Origin: Acanthornis magna
Lineage: Eukaryota > Chordata > Aves > Passeriformes > Acanthizidae
DNA length: 64,000 nucleotides
Assembly: GCA_036785705.1 (NCBI GenBank)
Contig: JAWUZG010000016.1
Span: 3,906,001-3,970,000 of the forward strand
Direction of reading: 5' to 3'
The notes below the pieces were generated by a model, which made no database searches, had not been told where the DNA came from, and worked only from the letters and a program-made list of their open reading frames with translations. This document shows positions 1 through 14,142 of this stretch, piece after piece. The position numbers and the translations under genes were made by a program. Every line of letters starts with the position of its first letter. Position 1 is the first letter of the stretch.

Positions 1-3000
1 AAAATACAAATTTTGAGTTCACCCGTTGGACAATTTGCAGGCGAACTCAGCTTCCTGTTTCTACCTTTTGGCTTTAATTTCTTGAGAACTAGAGTATAAA
101 AAAACTTCTGTGCCAGCACATCAGGGATAAAATCTCAATATGAGCTGGCAACAGCAGCAGAAAACTATCATAAATATCTAAGCATATTTCTGTTCAATCC
201 TGTGCATTTATGGCTAAGCTAAGAAGAAGAGAACAGATACAAAATAAGATGGGGAAGGAGGAAATGGAGAGTATGATACCTGTATATTAAAATTCCCCTG
301 AATTGTTCTGAGTTACTCATAAACCTATTCTGTAGAAATAAATGACTACTGAATCAAATCTGAAAACAGAGCAAGCTCATCCTTAAACCCATCTTTATAT
401 ATCTGGAAAGAAATGAAATTGTATTAGCCAGGACTTCAATTATGGAAGCAGACACAAGAGGCACTCTGCCACCAAACAGTAAAATATTATGCAGCTCTGT
501 AGAACACTGAGAGTCTATCACCTCTTAACTCAAGTGTAATTTCAGTTCATAAGATAACTCCTGATGACTTAATCACTGGACCGATGTTGAAGGATGCACT
601 GGAAGCAATGTTAATAACTCATTGATGTTGATTGAGGTAAGTGGGATAATCTCACACACAAACAGACACAAACACAGTTCATCAAGGCTCAAGATAGTTA
701 ATGAAAGTTAGTGGGAGGAATATTAAAGTTAATTGGGATTTTTTAATGAAAAAAATTTATTAGAGACTGTTAAAAAGCTACAAATCAGTAGATGAATGAA
801 GGCAGCAATTGCTGAGGATGGAAAATGACAGAAGGGGGAACAGGAGAAATAGATATCAGCGTAAATTAAAATTCCTGAAATATAGAAAACTGATGAGAAA
901 AATCTAAGGACACAAGGGAAAAATCAACATCTGGCAAGCAAAAGAGTGTTATGAATATTTATGGAAACATAGCTTACAAATTTTTATATAAATTTATAAG
1001 AGACATTATTTGGTAGCAATAGAATGCATATATTACTTGATAGACATGATAAAATTTTAAGTGAGACTGCAAAGACAACACAATGTGAAAATATTTATAA
1101 TCTATGCTTGGGAAAAAGCAGGTCATAAACACACCCAGAGAGAGTATTTTTAGTTTACTAACAGATAAAGGGGCTGTTATGTGCAACATCAGTGTTGAAC
1201 CCCTTGTTTTTTAAAGCAAGTAGTTCTGGGGAATTTGCACCCAAGAATGCTGCAAATTCTCCGTGGTAAGTCCTGGGCATTAGCATTCCCACTGTAGAAA
1301 ATAAGTTGTGGAGTAAGTGGGAAATACAACAGGCAAGAAGAATCTTAATACTTGTGAGCGCTTGCCAAGGATAAGGCTAGTAATTCTAATGTCAGTCAGG
1401 ACTGAAATAATGGAAAATTCATCTAGCTAATAAAGGACAGGAATATAATTAGTGCCAATAAGTATCTTTTAATAGAAAATAGTAATTTTTTAGAAGAAAT
1501 TTTGATGTATATAATCAACTACAAAATATGCCTGACTCTCAAACTGCTTTTCTACCTTACTGCATTCTCTTGACAACAACAAAAATCTCTCTGTCACTGT
1601 ATTGCTAAAGTGAAGAAAGGCCATGAAGTGACAAACTGCAAAATGTAGCTCGCAAAGAAGAATGAAATGGAAATACTTTAATGAGGTCCATCCCTATACA
1701 GCCTCTTTGTTTAGCAAACTTACATTAAAAAAATGCTTGCGAAACATAAATAAAAGCAAGAAGAGAGCACTATGGGTGCCTTTAACTACACTGAAGTTCT
1801 CACAATTATAATAAAAAAGCCCAAATGTTTCCTCAGTATAAAAAGTTCTTTGCCAAAGAAGGAAAAGGCAGAGTGAAAGCAATTTACTTATGTTATAATG
1901 GAAATCAATGCAATATGGTCCAACGATGTCTTGGGTCCCCAAACCTGAGTCTGTTTTCTATTCCTCCCACTTAAAATCCATCCTTGCAAGGTAAGCCTTC
2001 CTCTCACAGCTGCTCTTCTCAGTGCTTCTTTGAAAAATCTTGAAGATTTTCCAATGAAATATGTCCCTTGTTTTCAGTGAAAAATGGTTTATACTGTGAA
2101 TGTCACTTCAAAATCAAAAGTAGCAGGACGTAAAGTTCATTAAGTTGTTTTGGCTTCTTGTCAGTACACTAAGCAATAGGCAGCTTATAAACTAGAAAAT
2201 AGCCACAGAAATGGATAAACCTGAGGTCACCAACAGAAGGATTGTCTGGGGACAAGGGGGCAAGGCAGAATAAAGGCCCCTCTTCCAAAATGCTATAATT
2301 TTGAATTTCCAATTTTACTGGATCCAAGACAAGAACTCCCCTTCTCTGCCTGAACTGGTGATCTATGACATCACAATACTGAGCATTACTCCTTTCTTCT
2401 ACAATTTTTATGTTATTATTTGCAAACCAGAGTTTGAAACAGCTAAGCTGCACAACTGAAATGCATTTTGCATGCTGTCCAGGGCCAACAGCTGGATTTC
2501 CAGAAATGGCACTTTGTAAGTACAAATCCTCCCATTGCAAATAAACATGAAGGGCAGGTATGAGCAAGAGCCCGAGAGCCACTGAATACACAGGCAGTAA
2601 TATACGCAAGCGTTTGAGAGGCACATTAATATCTGAAGCTTGAATTCAATTATGCTCTGCTATTTTGACACTAAGACATCAGTAAAATATATCAGTGCTA
2701 TTATTTGCCCTGTGCCTTTGTTACATAACCATTTCTGCCAAATGAATCGTCCTTCATTCAGGCCTTACCTCTCTTATTCCTAGGTGGAGGTACAATGCAG
2801 ATCTAACTCCCCTCCACAAGATTGTTTGCCCCTATTACTAGTCAAAGCACCCCATTATTTTGGTATCAGAGTATCATGAGTAATCTGCTTGAAATAAGAG
2901 AGGCTTGATAGGTCTGAATGCTGAGATCATATTTCTTTGGAAGTGTTCTCAGGAACACACAAATTACCATCTTTATTAGAGACCAGCAAATATGTTTGGA

Positions 3001-5644
3001 TAAAACCAGAGTGGACGCATGCTATCACTCGAACCACAAACGAAACTAAACACAAACCTTTATACTAATTATATTTAAAAAGCCCCCAATGTATTATTTC
3101 TTCTAAACAAGAATTTTTACCTATCTGCAGTTCTTGACTGGGAATACGCAGTATTTAGAAACTAGCCCCAAATTAGGCAGCGCTGGCAAACTCCTAAGTT
3201 AAGCTCAGATAATTTACAAGCATTTTAAATCCAGTGAGACTTTTGATGTCTAAACAAATGGAAATAAATCTCTATATGCTTTGCGGTGAATATTACATCT
3301 GAAAGGATCCCACATTTGCCAAGTGAAGCTGTCTTCCTTGTCCCCTTTAGCTCATAGATAAATAAGGACATGCTGCCATGTTGAAGAAGAGACACAGAAC
3401 CTGTGCACATATGCTACATGTGTAAATGATGATGAAGAGCTCATGAGAACACACATATTTAATGGAGTTAATGAGAACTGAAATAAAAAGTATGAGATCA
3501 AGCATTTTTTCTAGATGAAGAATGACCAGAGGAACTCCATCAATATGAACCTGAGCTATACTCCCTTTTGACTAAATATTAGTTGCCTAAAAACTGCCAG
3601 CTGGAGATGGAAAGCCTGAGTGGTTACCTTCCTGATCACAAACAGGAGCAGTCATGGATCCACAGCACTGCATTTTTGGGGAGCCTATTTCATAACAGAG
3701 ACTTGATCATGTACAGTGCTGGAAGCTTCACAAATATCATTTCTTGCAAGAAATTGAAATATGATTGAAATGTGGCACATCTCTGACAGGCAGCCACAGT
3801 AAGCAAATTCAAGGCATAGGTAGGCTTTCTGTACAGTTATTGGATGAACTGAAGAATGAACTGCTTGTTGACTTCATTTTTTTATAGCTCTAAGAAGCAT
3901 AGTTTATCAGGCCCTCTTTCTCACTCTGTATTACAACATATTCAGCCTTTTCTGTTTGGCTTCACCACCTTTTTCACCCCTGTAGAAAATAACGTTTACA
4001 GTTTCTCTTTCATTACGGATGGAGACAGCTTCCCAGGCACCACTGTGCTCTTTCATGTAAAAGTCACATCCTGGAAGCATCAGTCAATATCGGCCTTTTC
4101 AAGAGCACCCAAATCCGCTGCTGTCAAACATGTGGGATGCTCACAGTCAGCTCTTCTGTCTTTATCACCCACTGTTCCAGTCCAGTGACCTTTCCAGCAC
4201 AGTAAAAGCTGCCAACATACTGCAGATGTGGTAAAATATGCAAATGCCAAGTGCTATTAAATGTGCCCATTGTCTCTTGAAATACAAGTCATTGCTTTCT
4301 CTCCGCCAAAAGAAATCCCTTAGATCATTGTGCAAATAAAGACAACTTGAGGTTATGTTGATTTACATTCCTTAAATTCAAACAAGCCTCAGGAATATGT
4401 TTAAAGGCAGTATGACTTCCTCAGAAGCTTGCAAAAGATATCTGAAGTGAGTACATGCTTTGTAGATCACATGGATATCGTAGTCATTTCAAATATTAAG
4501 GCAAGGGCTTCCTAAGGGACATAGTTGTCCTAGTCACTGCAGCTTCTGAGGACAGCTGGACACCTACTCCCCTTGAGATCTCAGAAAATCACAAAGTCCT
4601 AACAAAGAGGCAATCAAAGTCTTTTAATGAGAATTTATAGCTTATTGCCTTCTTACCTGTTCAGCTGACATGAAAGAGTTTTAGAAAGGGAACAATGTCA
4701 ACCTTTCATGCAGCTGAAACTTGATCTCAGTTGTATCAGAGTGCTGGGTAGCCTTTTAACAAGAGGAGAGGTGGAATTAGGCAAGTGATTAATGCCCACT
4801 GGCTTCACAGAAAATCTGGCGTAACATATTTTGCTAGCAGGTCAGTCAAGAAGGAAGATTAGTTTTAGCTCAGAGCTCTCTTTCCCTCTCTTTATGATAA
4901 GATTTATGAATTAATTAGGGTAACTGAAAACCTTGAAAAATAGATAATTCTAGTTTACATTTTTAATAAAAGTCTACTAATATTGCCAACTGCTTCTGAT
5001 GTCAGAGTTTCCTTCTTAGCTACATGCTACTAAAATCAGAAGTTTTCAGAGTTTGAATGACAAGCCACCAAGAATAAACACAATGATGAATTGAAAAATT
5101 AAATAAATATAAAGCACTTTCTCCTACAGAAAAATCTAAGATTATCGTGACTAGCTGTCGTGAACCCTAAGTTTATTACATAAAATCCAACTTTTAGTGC
5201 ATTTAAACAGTATATTCTTGTCAATGTCAGACAGCAACAAAGACGAAACAGATCTTGGCTAAACTGCAATGGCACAGTAAGCATAGAAATTGTACTTTCA
5301 CTTACACATCAGACTGATTTACAACTACAATATTTGGCCGCATAAATACAGTCACAGCTCAGTCCCGCACTTATGCAAACTACAGTTCTTTTGATAACAT
5401 AACTCCACAGATCTCCAACCAGAACCATTCTGAGTGAAGAGAACTGTGTGAACAACCACAGACATAAATGAGAATTTTATTTTCCTGCCTCCTTCACTTT
5501 AGGCAGCATTAATGGAGTCTAAAGGAGAATGTGACTTTTTTTGACAGTCAGAGTCTCCACAAGGAAGGACACATGCAGAGAATGAAGTTATAAGCCAAAC
5601 CCATGTTTTCATCATTTTTCAATCAGAATATTCATTGGTACTCA
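1..5644. other. AT-rich non-coding stretch
   Basis: I see no exon, RNA gene or recognisable transposon. The longest frame (2169-2624, minus, 151 residues with a hydrophobic start) has no family resemblance, no splice support and overlaps another frame, so I treat it as chance. Confidence 0.6.
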
Positions 5645-5713
5645 TTATGGTTGGACTCAGTGATGTTAAGGGTCTTTTCCAATCAAAACGTTTCTATGGT
5701 TCTGATTATTCAT
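5645..5713 (+). repeat. CR1 LINE 3' end fragment
   Basis: The stretch GGTTGGACTCAGTGATGTTA, then a diverged form of the CR1 sequence 'aagggtcttttccaa', then TTTCTATGGTTCTGATTATTC matches the + strand 3' terminus of avian CR1, including degenerate octamers. Only about 70 bases remain, which is typical of severe 5' truncation on insertion. Confidence 0.75.
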
Positions 5714-6273
5714 GATGAGTGCAATTCCTCCATGGGCAACTAAGCTTAATTTAGCATCCCATCACACAAAGGGAAAAAAAGGGGGGAAAAAAACCTCAAC
5801 ATAAAATAGTGCATTGTTGTATTCCTGCTAGCCAGGAGGTAGTTGGACACCTAAATACACAGGTACTTCTTCAGTAGGATTTTCAAAAGGCATGTGAACT
5901 CAAAGAGAAGCAGTACTGAAAATTTGGCTAGAAACAACTAAGAAGCAACACTTTGGCTGAGTTTATTCAGATCTTATTCATGTATTCTAAGAAGGGCAAG
6001 ATTCTTTTCTGTGACACAGAAAAAAAGACAGCCTGAATTCTCTACTAAAATTACCTCTGGAATTATCCCTGTATCTATTACAAATCAAGATTTAGATATT
6101 CCCTTTTAACCAGTGCTGCATATTTAATTTTTGGTTAACTTTTGTAAAGAGTTATATAAGTGCAGAGATACCTTCTCATCTTACCTCTTGTGCCACATCT
6201 TGTAATTTCTTTTCTAAGCAATCTTTTTTTCTTTGGGTTTCATAAGGTAACACAGCTGTGCACACGGATCTAC

Positions 6274-6310
6274 GAATAATAGCAATAATAACAACAATAA
6301 TAATAAAAAA
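6274..6310. repeat. AAT/AAC trinucleotide repeat
   Basis: An imperfect run of AATAATAGCAATAATAACAAC and further AAT units. Low complexity. Confidence 0.8.
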
Positions 6311-7017
6311 CTTGAGCAGCCTTTTTTCCTGTTCATTACATTTCAGAATTAGGCCTCAAAAAGTTGTATCTCCTGCTAATGGGAATCATAATTGCTCAAT
6401 TTTTTCCTGATGATAAAAATAATGTCATACTTTTATTATGGCTGCATCTTTTGATGTAATTGTCATTTTTGGATTTTGTGCAATAATTAAAGACAGGGCA
6501 ACAATGCTGTGCCAACACCCAACAGCATCTTTACTCAGATACATTTGTTTGAATTATATCAAATTTAGACAAATGTTGTAATAAAATAATCTATGGTGTA
6601 TTGGGTTTTGTTGATGAATATAAAGAAACATCTCCCTGTTTTTGATTCAGAATGCATTTCCTCAAATAAACTTTGCATATAATCAAATTATAGGGTTCTA
6701 TCAAATTGCTGGTCTATTAAAAAGATTGTAACTGTAAATTCTAATCATAACATTCATAAGAAATACTGAAGGCAATTAATATTAGAGTGATACCAGTCCC
6801 TTGAAAAAACCCAGAGGACAAAAGGCAACACAGGGGAGCTTTAATTTTATGCTGGTGCACACTGTGGGTTTTTCTTATTAAAATTTAAATTCATTCTCCT
6901 TTTTATAGCAAGCAAGTCTGTTTAAACATTGTACTTAGAAAAAATGTTAGAAATGCTCCTGCCAAAAGGACATTTAGCAATGAAAATGCAAATCTGAAAT
7001 CTAAAATAAGTTGCTGA

Positions 7018-7029
7018 CCCCCCCCCCCC
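7018..7029. repeat. Homopolymer of 12 C
   Basis: A pure run of C in AT-rich surroundings. Such tracts are prone to length change and sequencing error. Confidence 0.9.
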
Positions 7030-10000
7030 AATGCTTCATGGCAGTAGAAAGAAAAATCAAGGGTCTTCAGTATAGATGGAGCAAATCTTGAGCTCAGATA
7101 TTTTCTTGTATTAAGGATTTTTCTGAACCTTTCTATGACAGTTTTCCATACTGCTACTATCTGCCATAATCTGGTATTTAGCAGAAGGATTAACATCTGT
7201 CTGAGAATTGTCTTTTCTTTACCCTCTGAATTCTATTCAGATTTGGAAGATGTTTAAAAAACCATTGTTGCTTCTTAAGGAGAAAAAGGCATAAGAGCAT
7301 CATGCAAATGGTTTGCAGATAAATTCTTTCCCAGAAATTTTTACTTGAAAGAACAAGACTTTTGAAGTTCTATGGCAAATTTCATAGCTGAATATACAAC
7401 ACATAATACGTACATTTTCATTCACATTTTAAAGTGAATTACCTTTGGCAGCATTCAAATTCCTTCTGAATTTACTTTTCTAAATATTTTCAGTGATGGA
7501 AATACTTGGTAAAACAATGAATGTTGCAGAATATTTTGTGGACAGAAAGCTTATTTGAAATATTGCATTAGAAAGTTGAATTTGAAAGTAATTGTCCTCT
7601 TTTTGGGAACAAAAAACCAAAAAAATAATCTTTTTGATTCACTGAAAACCACAGAAATGCAGACTTACAATAATTCCCCACTCTATTTGCCATCAAAGTG
7701 CTGTTTCTGAACAGGAAGACAGAAACCATTGTCTAACTGCAAAACTGTGTAGCAGAGACAAAATGTCTTGAATAAAGTTGCCAGTAAGTATCTGGACTGG
7801 GACTAGAATTCACTTGGTCAGGTGTTCTCTCACACCTCTGCTCATGAAATCATAATGGCTTGTTAATCAGTAAAATCGAAACTAAGACCAGCATATAAAT
7901 GAACACTGAATCCACTATTGCTCTGCAAGCACTGTCACAAAGAAGTTGCCATATTTTTTGGCTAAATGTTTTCTTAAATTGCCCAAACACTTCTGATTCC
8001 AAGCCCAATTCTTGTGACAGCTGAGCTCAGTTAAGGATACGTAAAGTCAGACCACTTGGGACTTCAAAACCAGGCATTAAACAGTGAATTAATAAAATTT
8101 TGTTTAGTATGTATGTGTTTTAAACTCTGATGGAATCTAGTAAGGAAGTCTATAAGTGTCCTTTATGTTCACAGACTGTTCTGGATAAAACAAATGTTCC
8201 TGATAATTTATTTTTTTGGACTAGAAGGACTTGGTCTGCAGAACACCCAGATTCTAGTCAGGGCTAGAGAAGAAACTGCATACTCACATGTTTAAGTGAT
8301 GTTTCCATGGATACAACTGACTTGATTTGCAGTTTGCAAATTTACCTCCAAAAAGTGGCAAAACACACTCTACCTTCCCAAAGATTTGAGTGTCAGGATG
8401 TAGACATCACCTGCCTATGCAATAAACGTGAAGCCAAGGACTGGAGTGCAGAATCAAGGTGAAATGCCCTTGCATTGCTAATCTAAGGAACTGCTGCAGT
8501 GTGTGCTTGGGAATCTTAATTAGGGTGGGTAATTTTTAAAATTTTTTTTTTGGTGTAAACAACATTGATGCTGAAATAATCAACAACAGAAATAAAGACC
8601 AGGAAACGGTTGCAAAGAAGTTCTCGGGAACAAAAAAACATATCAAAGGGATGCTGTGGGCCATCAACCAAACATGAGTCAACAATGCCATGCTGTTACA
8701 ATGAAAAGAAAATGCTGCATTAGGCTCTATTAACAGGGACAGCTCACCAGACATGTGATGCAATCCTTCCATCCAAACCCTGTCTGAAATCCTGACTTCT
8801 ACTCAAACGCCCACACAGAGATGTCTAGAGCATGTCAGATGTCCATGGTGGGAAGAACGAGAAGCAGTGGGCATGTATTGCTGCAAGGAATATTCAAGTA
8901 TGCCATTAGGAGAACTTTTTAGCAGTAAGTGTAGTGCAGGCATGTGTTATATTGTCAGGGGAAATTCTGAAATCTCCACAACCATGAGTCACCAAGAGTA
9001 AGAGGGACAAGTCCATCAGGAGTGACAGAAACAGACCATCATAACCTGATGCTGGGAAAAGCTTTTGATTCTGTGCTGCATTAAAATAAATGGCACTGAA
9101 ACACTAAATACTATAGCCATCCTGAATTTCCTCATACTATTGGACTATTTTGCCCCATCAAGCCCCAGAGTATATTAAAATTAACAGTCTGAGCAAAGAC
9201 ATATTCTAAGGGTGAACACTTTTCTAAATACTTTTTTTATTCGTGCTAGAACTACGTCAACATTTTGACAGTTGTCAGTTTTGGCACAGCCCTCAGAAAT
9301 CCAGGGAATTGTTCAGGAAGCTGGTTCTTTACATGAGGGATATGCAGAGATACACACTGAATGCTCCATTCTGCACTAGCTTCATTCTGCCTCACTTCTT
9401 TCTACACAGTCCACCCAATATCAGCCAGGAAAGTAATTTGGATATGCAACAGTAAGGATGAGAAGGAAAGCCCAAGGAAGCCCTAATGATGAATACTTTA
9501 ACAATAGAAACAGACTTTCCTTGAAGTTCCTGTACCAGTCTGAGATAAAAAACTTTACCCAATACTCAACATTTCCATTCATTACTCAGTTTTTGTGGAT
9601 GCAAGAAAGGGATGAATTATGATGAATTACATCACAAGCTGCAGGCGGAACAAGAACATATCATCTTTTGCTATAAATAGGAGGAGTACCTCAAGCAAAG
9701 CATCGATTGCCTGAAATTGTATCTACACTATAGGAGGCTAAGTGTGGACTTCGCTTAAATTAAGCTTTCTTACAAAAGAGGGGCGTGTCACTGGGTCATT
9801 ACCTGCTGGGGCTAGGCAGCACTGTGGGGCAGAAACATGGGAGAAGTTTAGGATTCTGCACAGTGCTACAGGCTCTCTCCATCTTCCTCACGCTGTGCAT
9901 CAAATATAGGGAACTCAAAGAAAATTTAGAGTAGGCAGTGGGAGCTTAAAAGCTCCAAGCCCTAAGGCAGAGCAGCAGAAGTCAGAAACTAGCGGTAGGG

Positions 10001-12088
10001 TTTCTATCCTTTCCATTTTTCCCCAGTAAATCTGCCTCTGAGTGGGTTTCATCTGACACGTTCACTGTAAATCTAGTAAACTTCCTTGCATTCACTAAGA
10101 TGCTAGCTCTTCCACCAGAAAAAAAAAAGAAAAGAGATTTAAAATCAAAGGAGCTGGTCTAGTAATAACAACGGCAAGTTTTTGGCAGGGGTTATAAAGA
10201 GATAATTTGCTGAGACAATGTTTTATTGGTTGATGAGTAGATGGCGCTTAGCAGGTCACTTGAATAAAAGCAATGGTTTCCCCTTATGCTGGCAGGAGGT
10301 ATTGTACATGTTAGACTGAATAATTCCTTTTCTGAAGATTTAGAGATATTTTCTTTACTGTAATTGTCATACTACACTGACAATCTGAACGCCATTACCA
10401 CAGTAATAACTGAAATTTAAAAGTGGAATGGTGTCATTTGAAGATGAATAAAAAGGATATAGAAAGACTTGTGCTATTCTTTCCCCTACCTTTTATTCTG
10501 TGTGTCTCTTACTTGAATTTATTTCAGTGTGAGCAATTTTTCTTCATTTTAACATCTCCTAATGGATTTTACATCTCTTGGCCAAGTTTACCTCTGATAT
10601 AGAATTCAAGCCATTAATGGACTCTGTTACAGCAGATCTGTCTCAGACAGCAAACCTGAATTATTTAAAGGAAAAATTATCATTAACATAGGATGTAAAT
10701 GCATCCTGAACTGAACCAGCAATTGGAAGTGGGAACTGCTAGGAAATGGGCTTTAAAACCACACAAGTGCTCCAAACCAAAATACTACTATGGACTCAGA
10801 GAAGATGCTCAGGCCACTAGGAATGGGCACATGAATTAACAGACTACTGTTCCTCAATTAGAACCTCTTAGAAGCTGTTCAGGTCACCTAAATATTTAAA
10901 CATTTGAATATTTAAAGGTGTTTTATGGGAGTTGAGAACACTTTTTTAAATTCCACTTTAGGGCTGAGAGCAGACCAAGATAATTCAAGCAGTTGCATGT
11001 GCTTTATGACTTAGCAAATCCAACTTAGTTTCTGGTTGCTGTGCACAGGGACAGTCTCACCAGTCTTCTGAAGCTGCAGGCCTGAACCAGCCCTAAATAA
11101 ATAAAAATTTAAAAAAATGAAGGAGGGGAAAAAGTGATTACCTTTCTTCTGATTTAGCCTTCTTAATATGTTTCTTCAGGGATCAGATGCCTGTGCCATC
11201 AGAAAGTACAGTACTGACAATCCCATCAGAAAGAGGGGAGCGAGGGCAAGATCACAGCTCTTGGTAGCAGCTGGGAGATGTCTTTAGTTGTACTACAAGG
11301 CCATGCACAAAATCAGATGACATGACACAATTCCACCCCACAGTGTGCAAAATGGAAGGACAGGGGAGCTCAGAAGCAGTTCAAAGTGCCATTACCAGAG
11401 ACAAATGGACAGCTTTCTCTCAAAGAAATGCTACTGTCCTAATTAAAGGTTTTTACTGATATGCATGGGAAGCAGGAGAGAGGAAAGACTGGAAGTAAAC
11501 TTTGCGAGGTTGACGTCTGCATCTCTGACCTGTTGTGTAGAACAGAAGCAATGGGTACAAGATGGTTACAAATGCACTCAAGATCAGAAATGACAAGGGG
11601 AAATAAAAAATTAATTTAAAAATACATTTCACAGTTCACGCATAGTTAGGTGCAACTTTTTTTTTAAAAATTCCCTTCAGTATCTGGGATTCACTTTACT
11701 TGATGTAATATGTGTTGTTTTATACTTATGGGAGCTGACTTATGAATAATACAATTAGTGAATTTGGGCTTTCAGAAAAGGTCAACACTTACCAGAATTT
11801 ATTAAATTTAAGCAACGGGTTCTTTGCACTTTGTGCACTCTGCAGGGTAACTATGAAGAAGGCAGAACTTTGTTGAAATAATTATTTTCCTCTCATTACA
11901 CTGTGACTGAGTTAGATTCACCTCATTTAAATTCATGTTAGCATCTGAGTATAACAGAGTAATAGCACAAGAATCCTGGTCTAGGATTTTCATGGCTCAG
12001 GCAAATACAGCACGTGGGCTGGTACGACAAGCTGTGTGCTCCACACCACTGAGAGCACAGACGTGGGGAAAGCACCAGGCAGCCTCAC

Positions 12089-12138
12089 CCTCTGTGTGCT
12101 GCTCCTTGAAGACCTCACCTCTGTGCTCCTTGAAGACC
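12089..12138. repeat. Short tandem duplication
   Basis: CCTCTGTGTGCTGCTCCTTG with AAGACC, then CCTCTGTGCTCCTTGAAGAC with C. The two copies are 29 bases apart, and the first has an internal extra TGTGC-like stretch. Non-coding. Confidence 0.7.
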
Positions 12139-13393
12139 ATCAGTGTTTTCTTACACAGCCAGGTTATCCTTGATCATAGACTAAAACCCACTGTTAGTTC
12201 CAAACCAAGAAATTGGAGCTGACCACACATTTTGTAGCTTATGTGAAAAAAGATTAAATGTTCAATTGATCTTCAGTAAGCTCACTGTCTGATTTATATC
12301 ATCACAGAAGCTTCCTTTTGGTCTGGAAACTAACAGACTGTGAGCGGTTAAAAGAAACCAAAACAACCAAGAATCAAAACAATGAGAAGCAAAGGGGATC
12401 AAACAGCAATTTTTTTACAACGATCTCTGAGTGAAAATAAAACACATATTGTGCTTTATTGAATACCTGTCTTTTCTGAGTCAGAATATAAGTGGCAAGA
12501 GGCCAGAACTGCCGGTCATCCCTGGATTTTTTTTTAATCTGTCTTGGCAGAGGTTGAGGCCATATTTATGAAAGAAGAGTAAAGTTATTGCTTGCCTTCT
12601 TCTCCAGTTCTATTTCCAGCCCATTAGAGGCTATAGATTCCTAATACTTAAAAACTTAAGTGTCTAATACAGATATTTTGTCATGGCAAAACAGAAGGGA
12701 AAGATTGCAGCTGTAAGTGAAGGACAGAGCTCTGCTGAATCAAAAAGGTATCTGAGTTCATTTTACTGTGGAACTAGAGGACTCCTATGTCATTTTTACA
12801 AATTATCATCAACACAAGCCACCAGTGCAGAAGGCTAAATCTCTCCTTGCAAAAAGGCCACAGCAAACATAGACAATTTTCTAATACAATTTTCTGATAG
12901 CTTTTCTGCTATCACCTGCAACAATACCAGAGAGAAGACAGCTCCAATTAAAGGCTAAGAACACCACCCCAGTGAGTGATTTGATTTTGAGGCTTTGAAA
13001 CTGAATGTCAGGATGGTTTCACAGAAATGTTGAAGATCTGCTCATACAAAGTCACTTATGTTAGAGCCATCAATGTCAAGCTGGTGATCAAGGCCAGAAG
13101 TCTTCAATGATGTTAGTCATTTCAGGCCATTTAGGAAAGAGGGAATAAATTTTTGTTTAAGCAGTTTTAAAAGGTTTTTTTTCCCAAAATTTTACCATAG
13201 GCATCTAAATATATTAGCTATTATTTCTGAAGATCCATTATTCTTTTAAATTAGAGACAAAACAAGACAAGAAACTTTCAGGAGGGGCAGCTTGTGGCCT
13301 CAGGAACAGAATCACAGTCTGAACACCATGTACAGAGAGAGTTAAAAATAGAGGGTCTCCGTTCTTTGACCTGACCCTGCTCTCCGTGTGCAG

Positions 13394-13592
13394 AGGAGCA
13401 GATGTGTTCATCCGTCAAGGGGTGGCTGTTGACAACGCCCTGTGCTGGCACAGAGGGATAACGCGCCCTAGAAACGATGTCAGTGCAAAGCAGAGTTCGT
13501 GGGTCAGCCCTGGCAGTAGTTACAAACCTCCCAATGTGTCAGCAAACATCACACACCTCTGGTCTGAGAGCGAGCAGGGCAGAAGGAGCTGA
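13394..13592 (+). other. Exon-like segment with strong acceptor and a stop
   Basis: A good acceptor (CTGACCCTGCTCTCCGTGTGCAG, AG at 13392-13393) opens onto a GC-rich stretch that is open in phase 2 for about 66 codons, reading RGADVFIRQGVAVDN near its start and ending SESEQGRRS before TGA at 13590-13592. CpGs persist here (ACGCGCCC), unusual for the surrounding AT-rich DNA. It would have to be a terminal exon, but no upstream coding exon is visible on the + strand between 1 and 13393. It could equally be old repeat or non-coding RNA. The peptide is not recognised. Confidence 0.18.
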
Positions 13593-14052
13593 CCCCAGAG
13601 CAGCTCAGCTGAGCCTCCTGCCCTTGGCTCTGCTCCCAGGGCTTCCTTCACAGCACGCTACAGACTGACCTTCGGCAGCAAACAAAAAGCACAAGCTCTC
13701 AGGTCTCATCAAACACCTCCCCACAACTTTCCCTGCTAAAAGAGAGGGGGAAAAAACGCATAACGTTGCAGAAAGTCACAATAAAAGGGATGGTTGTAAG
13801 TCATTACCTGTCAGATCCTCTGCTTGAGCAAATCCATCGAACCTAAACATCCTTTTAGTTTTAATGGAGCAACAGAAGGAGATTTTGTTCCAGAGGAAAG
13901 AGTGCAGTGTTATCTAGGCCATATATGCCTTTAAACTTCCTAACTTAAAATATGATACAAAACTGAGTTAGTTAATCACTTCATTCACATGTCAGTAAAA
14001 CCCCCTTGATCATAAAAAATCTCACACACCTGTCTGAATTCAGAAGGTTTCA

Positions 14053-14142
14053 AGAACTCAATAAAAAAACCCCAAAATAAAACAAAAAAAGTGCCTCTTT
14101 TTTTCGTATCTTTTTCCTTTTTTTTTCTTTTCCCCCTTTGGT
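14053..14142. repeat. A/C-rich tract joined to a T/C-rich tract
   Basis: The left half (to about 14090) is A/C-rich (AATAAAAAAACCCCAAAAT and on). The right half is nearly pure pyrimidine (CTTTTTTTCG, then CTTTTTTTTTCTTTTCCCCC). The A-runs and T-runs could pair as an imperfect hairpin centred near GTGCCTC. Confidence 0.7.

Larger units (their letters stand above)
5714..13393. other. AT-rich non-coding stretch
   Basis: It holds a trinucleotide repeat at 6274, a C homopolymer at 7018 and A- or T-runs near 8541 and 10113. The part 6240-6500 is rich in TAAT/ATTA words, resembling conserved non-coding elements in style only. No gene is seen. Confidence 0.55.

Noticed and set aside
2169..2624. 151-residue minus-strand frame with a hydrophobic start
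   Set aside because: No recognisable family, no splice or promoter context, overlapped by another frame on the same strand; compatible with chance.
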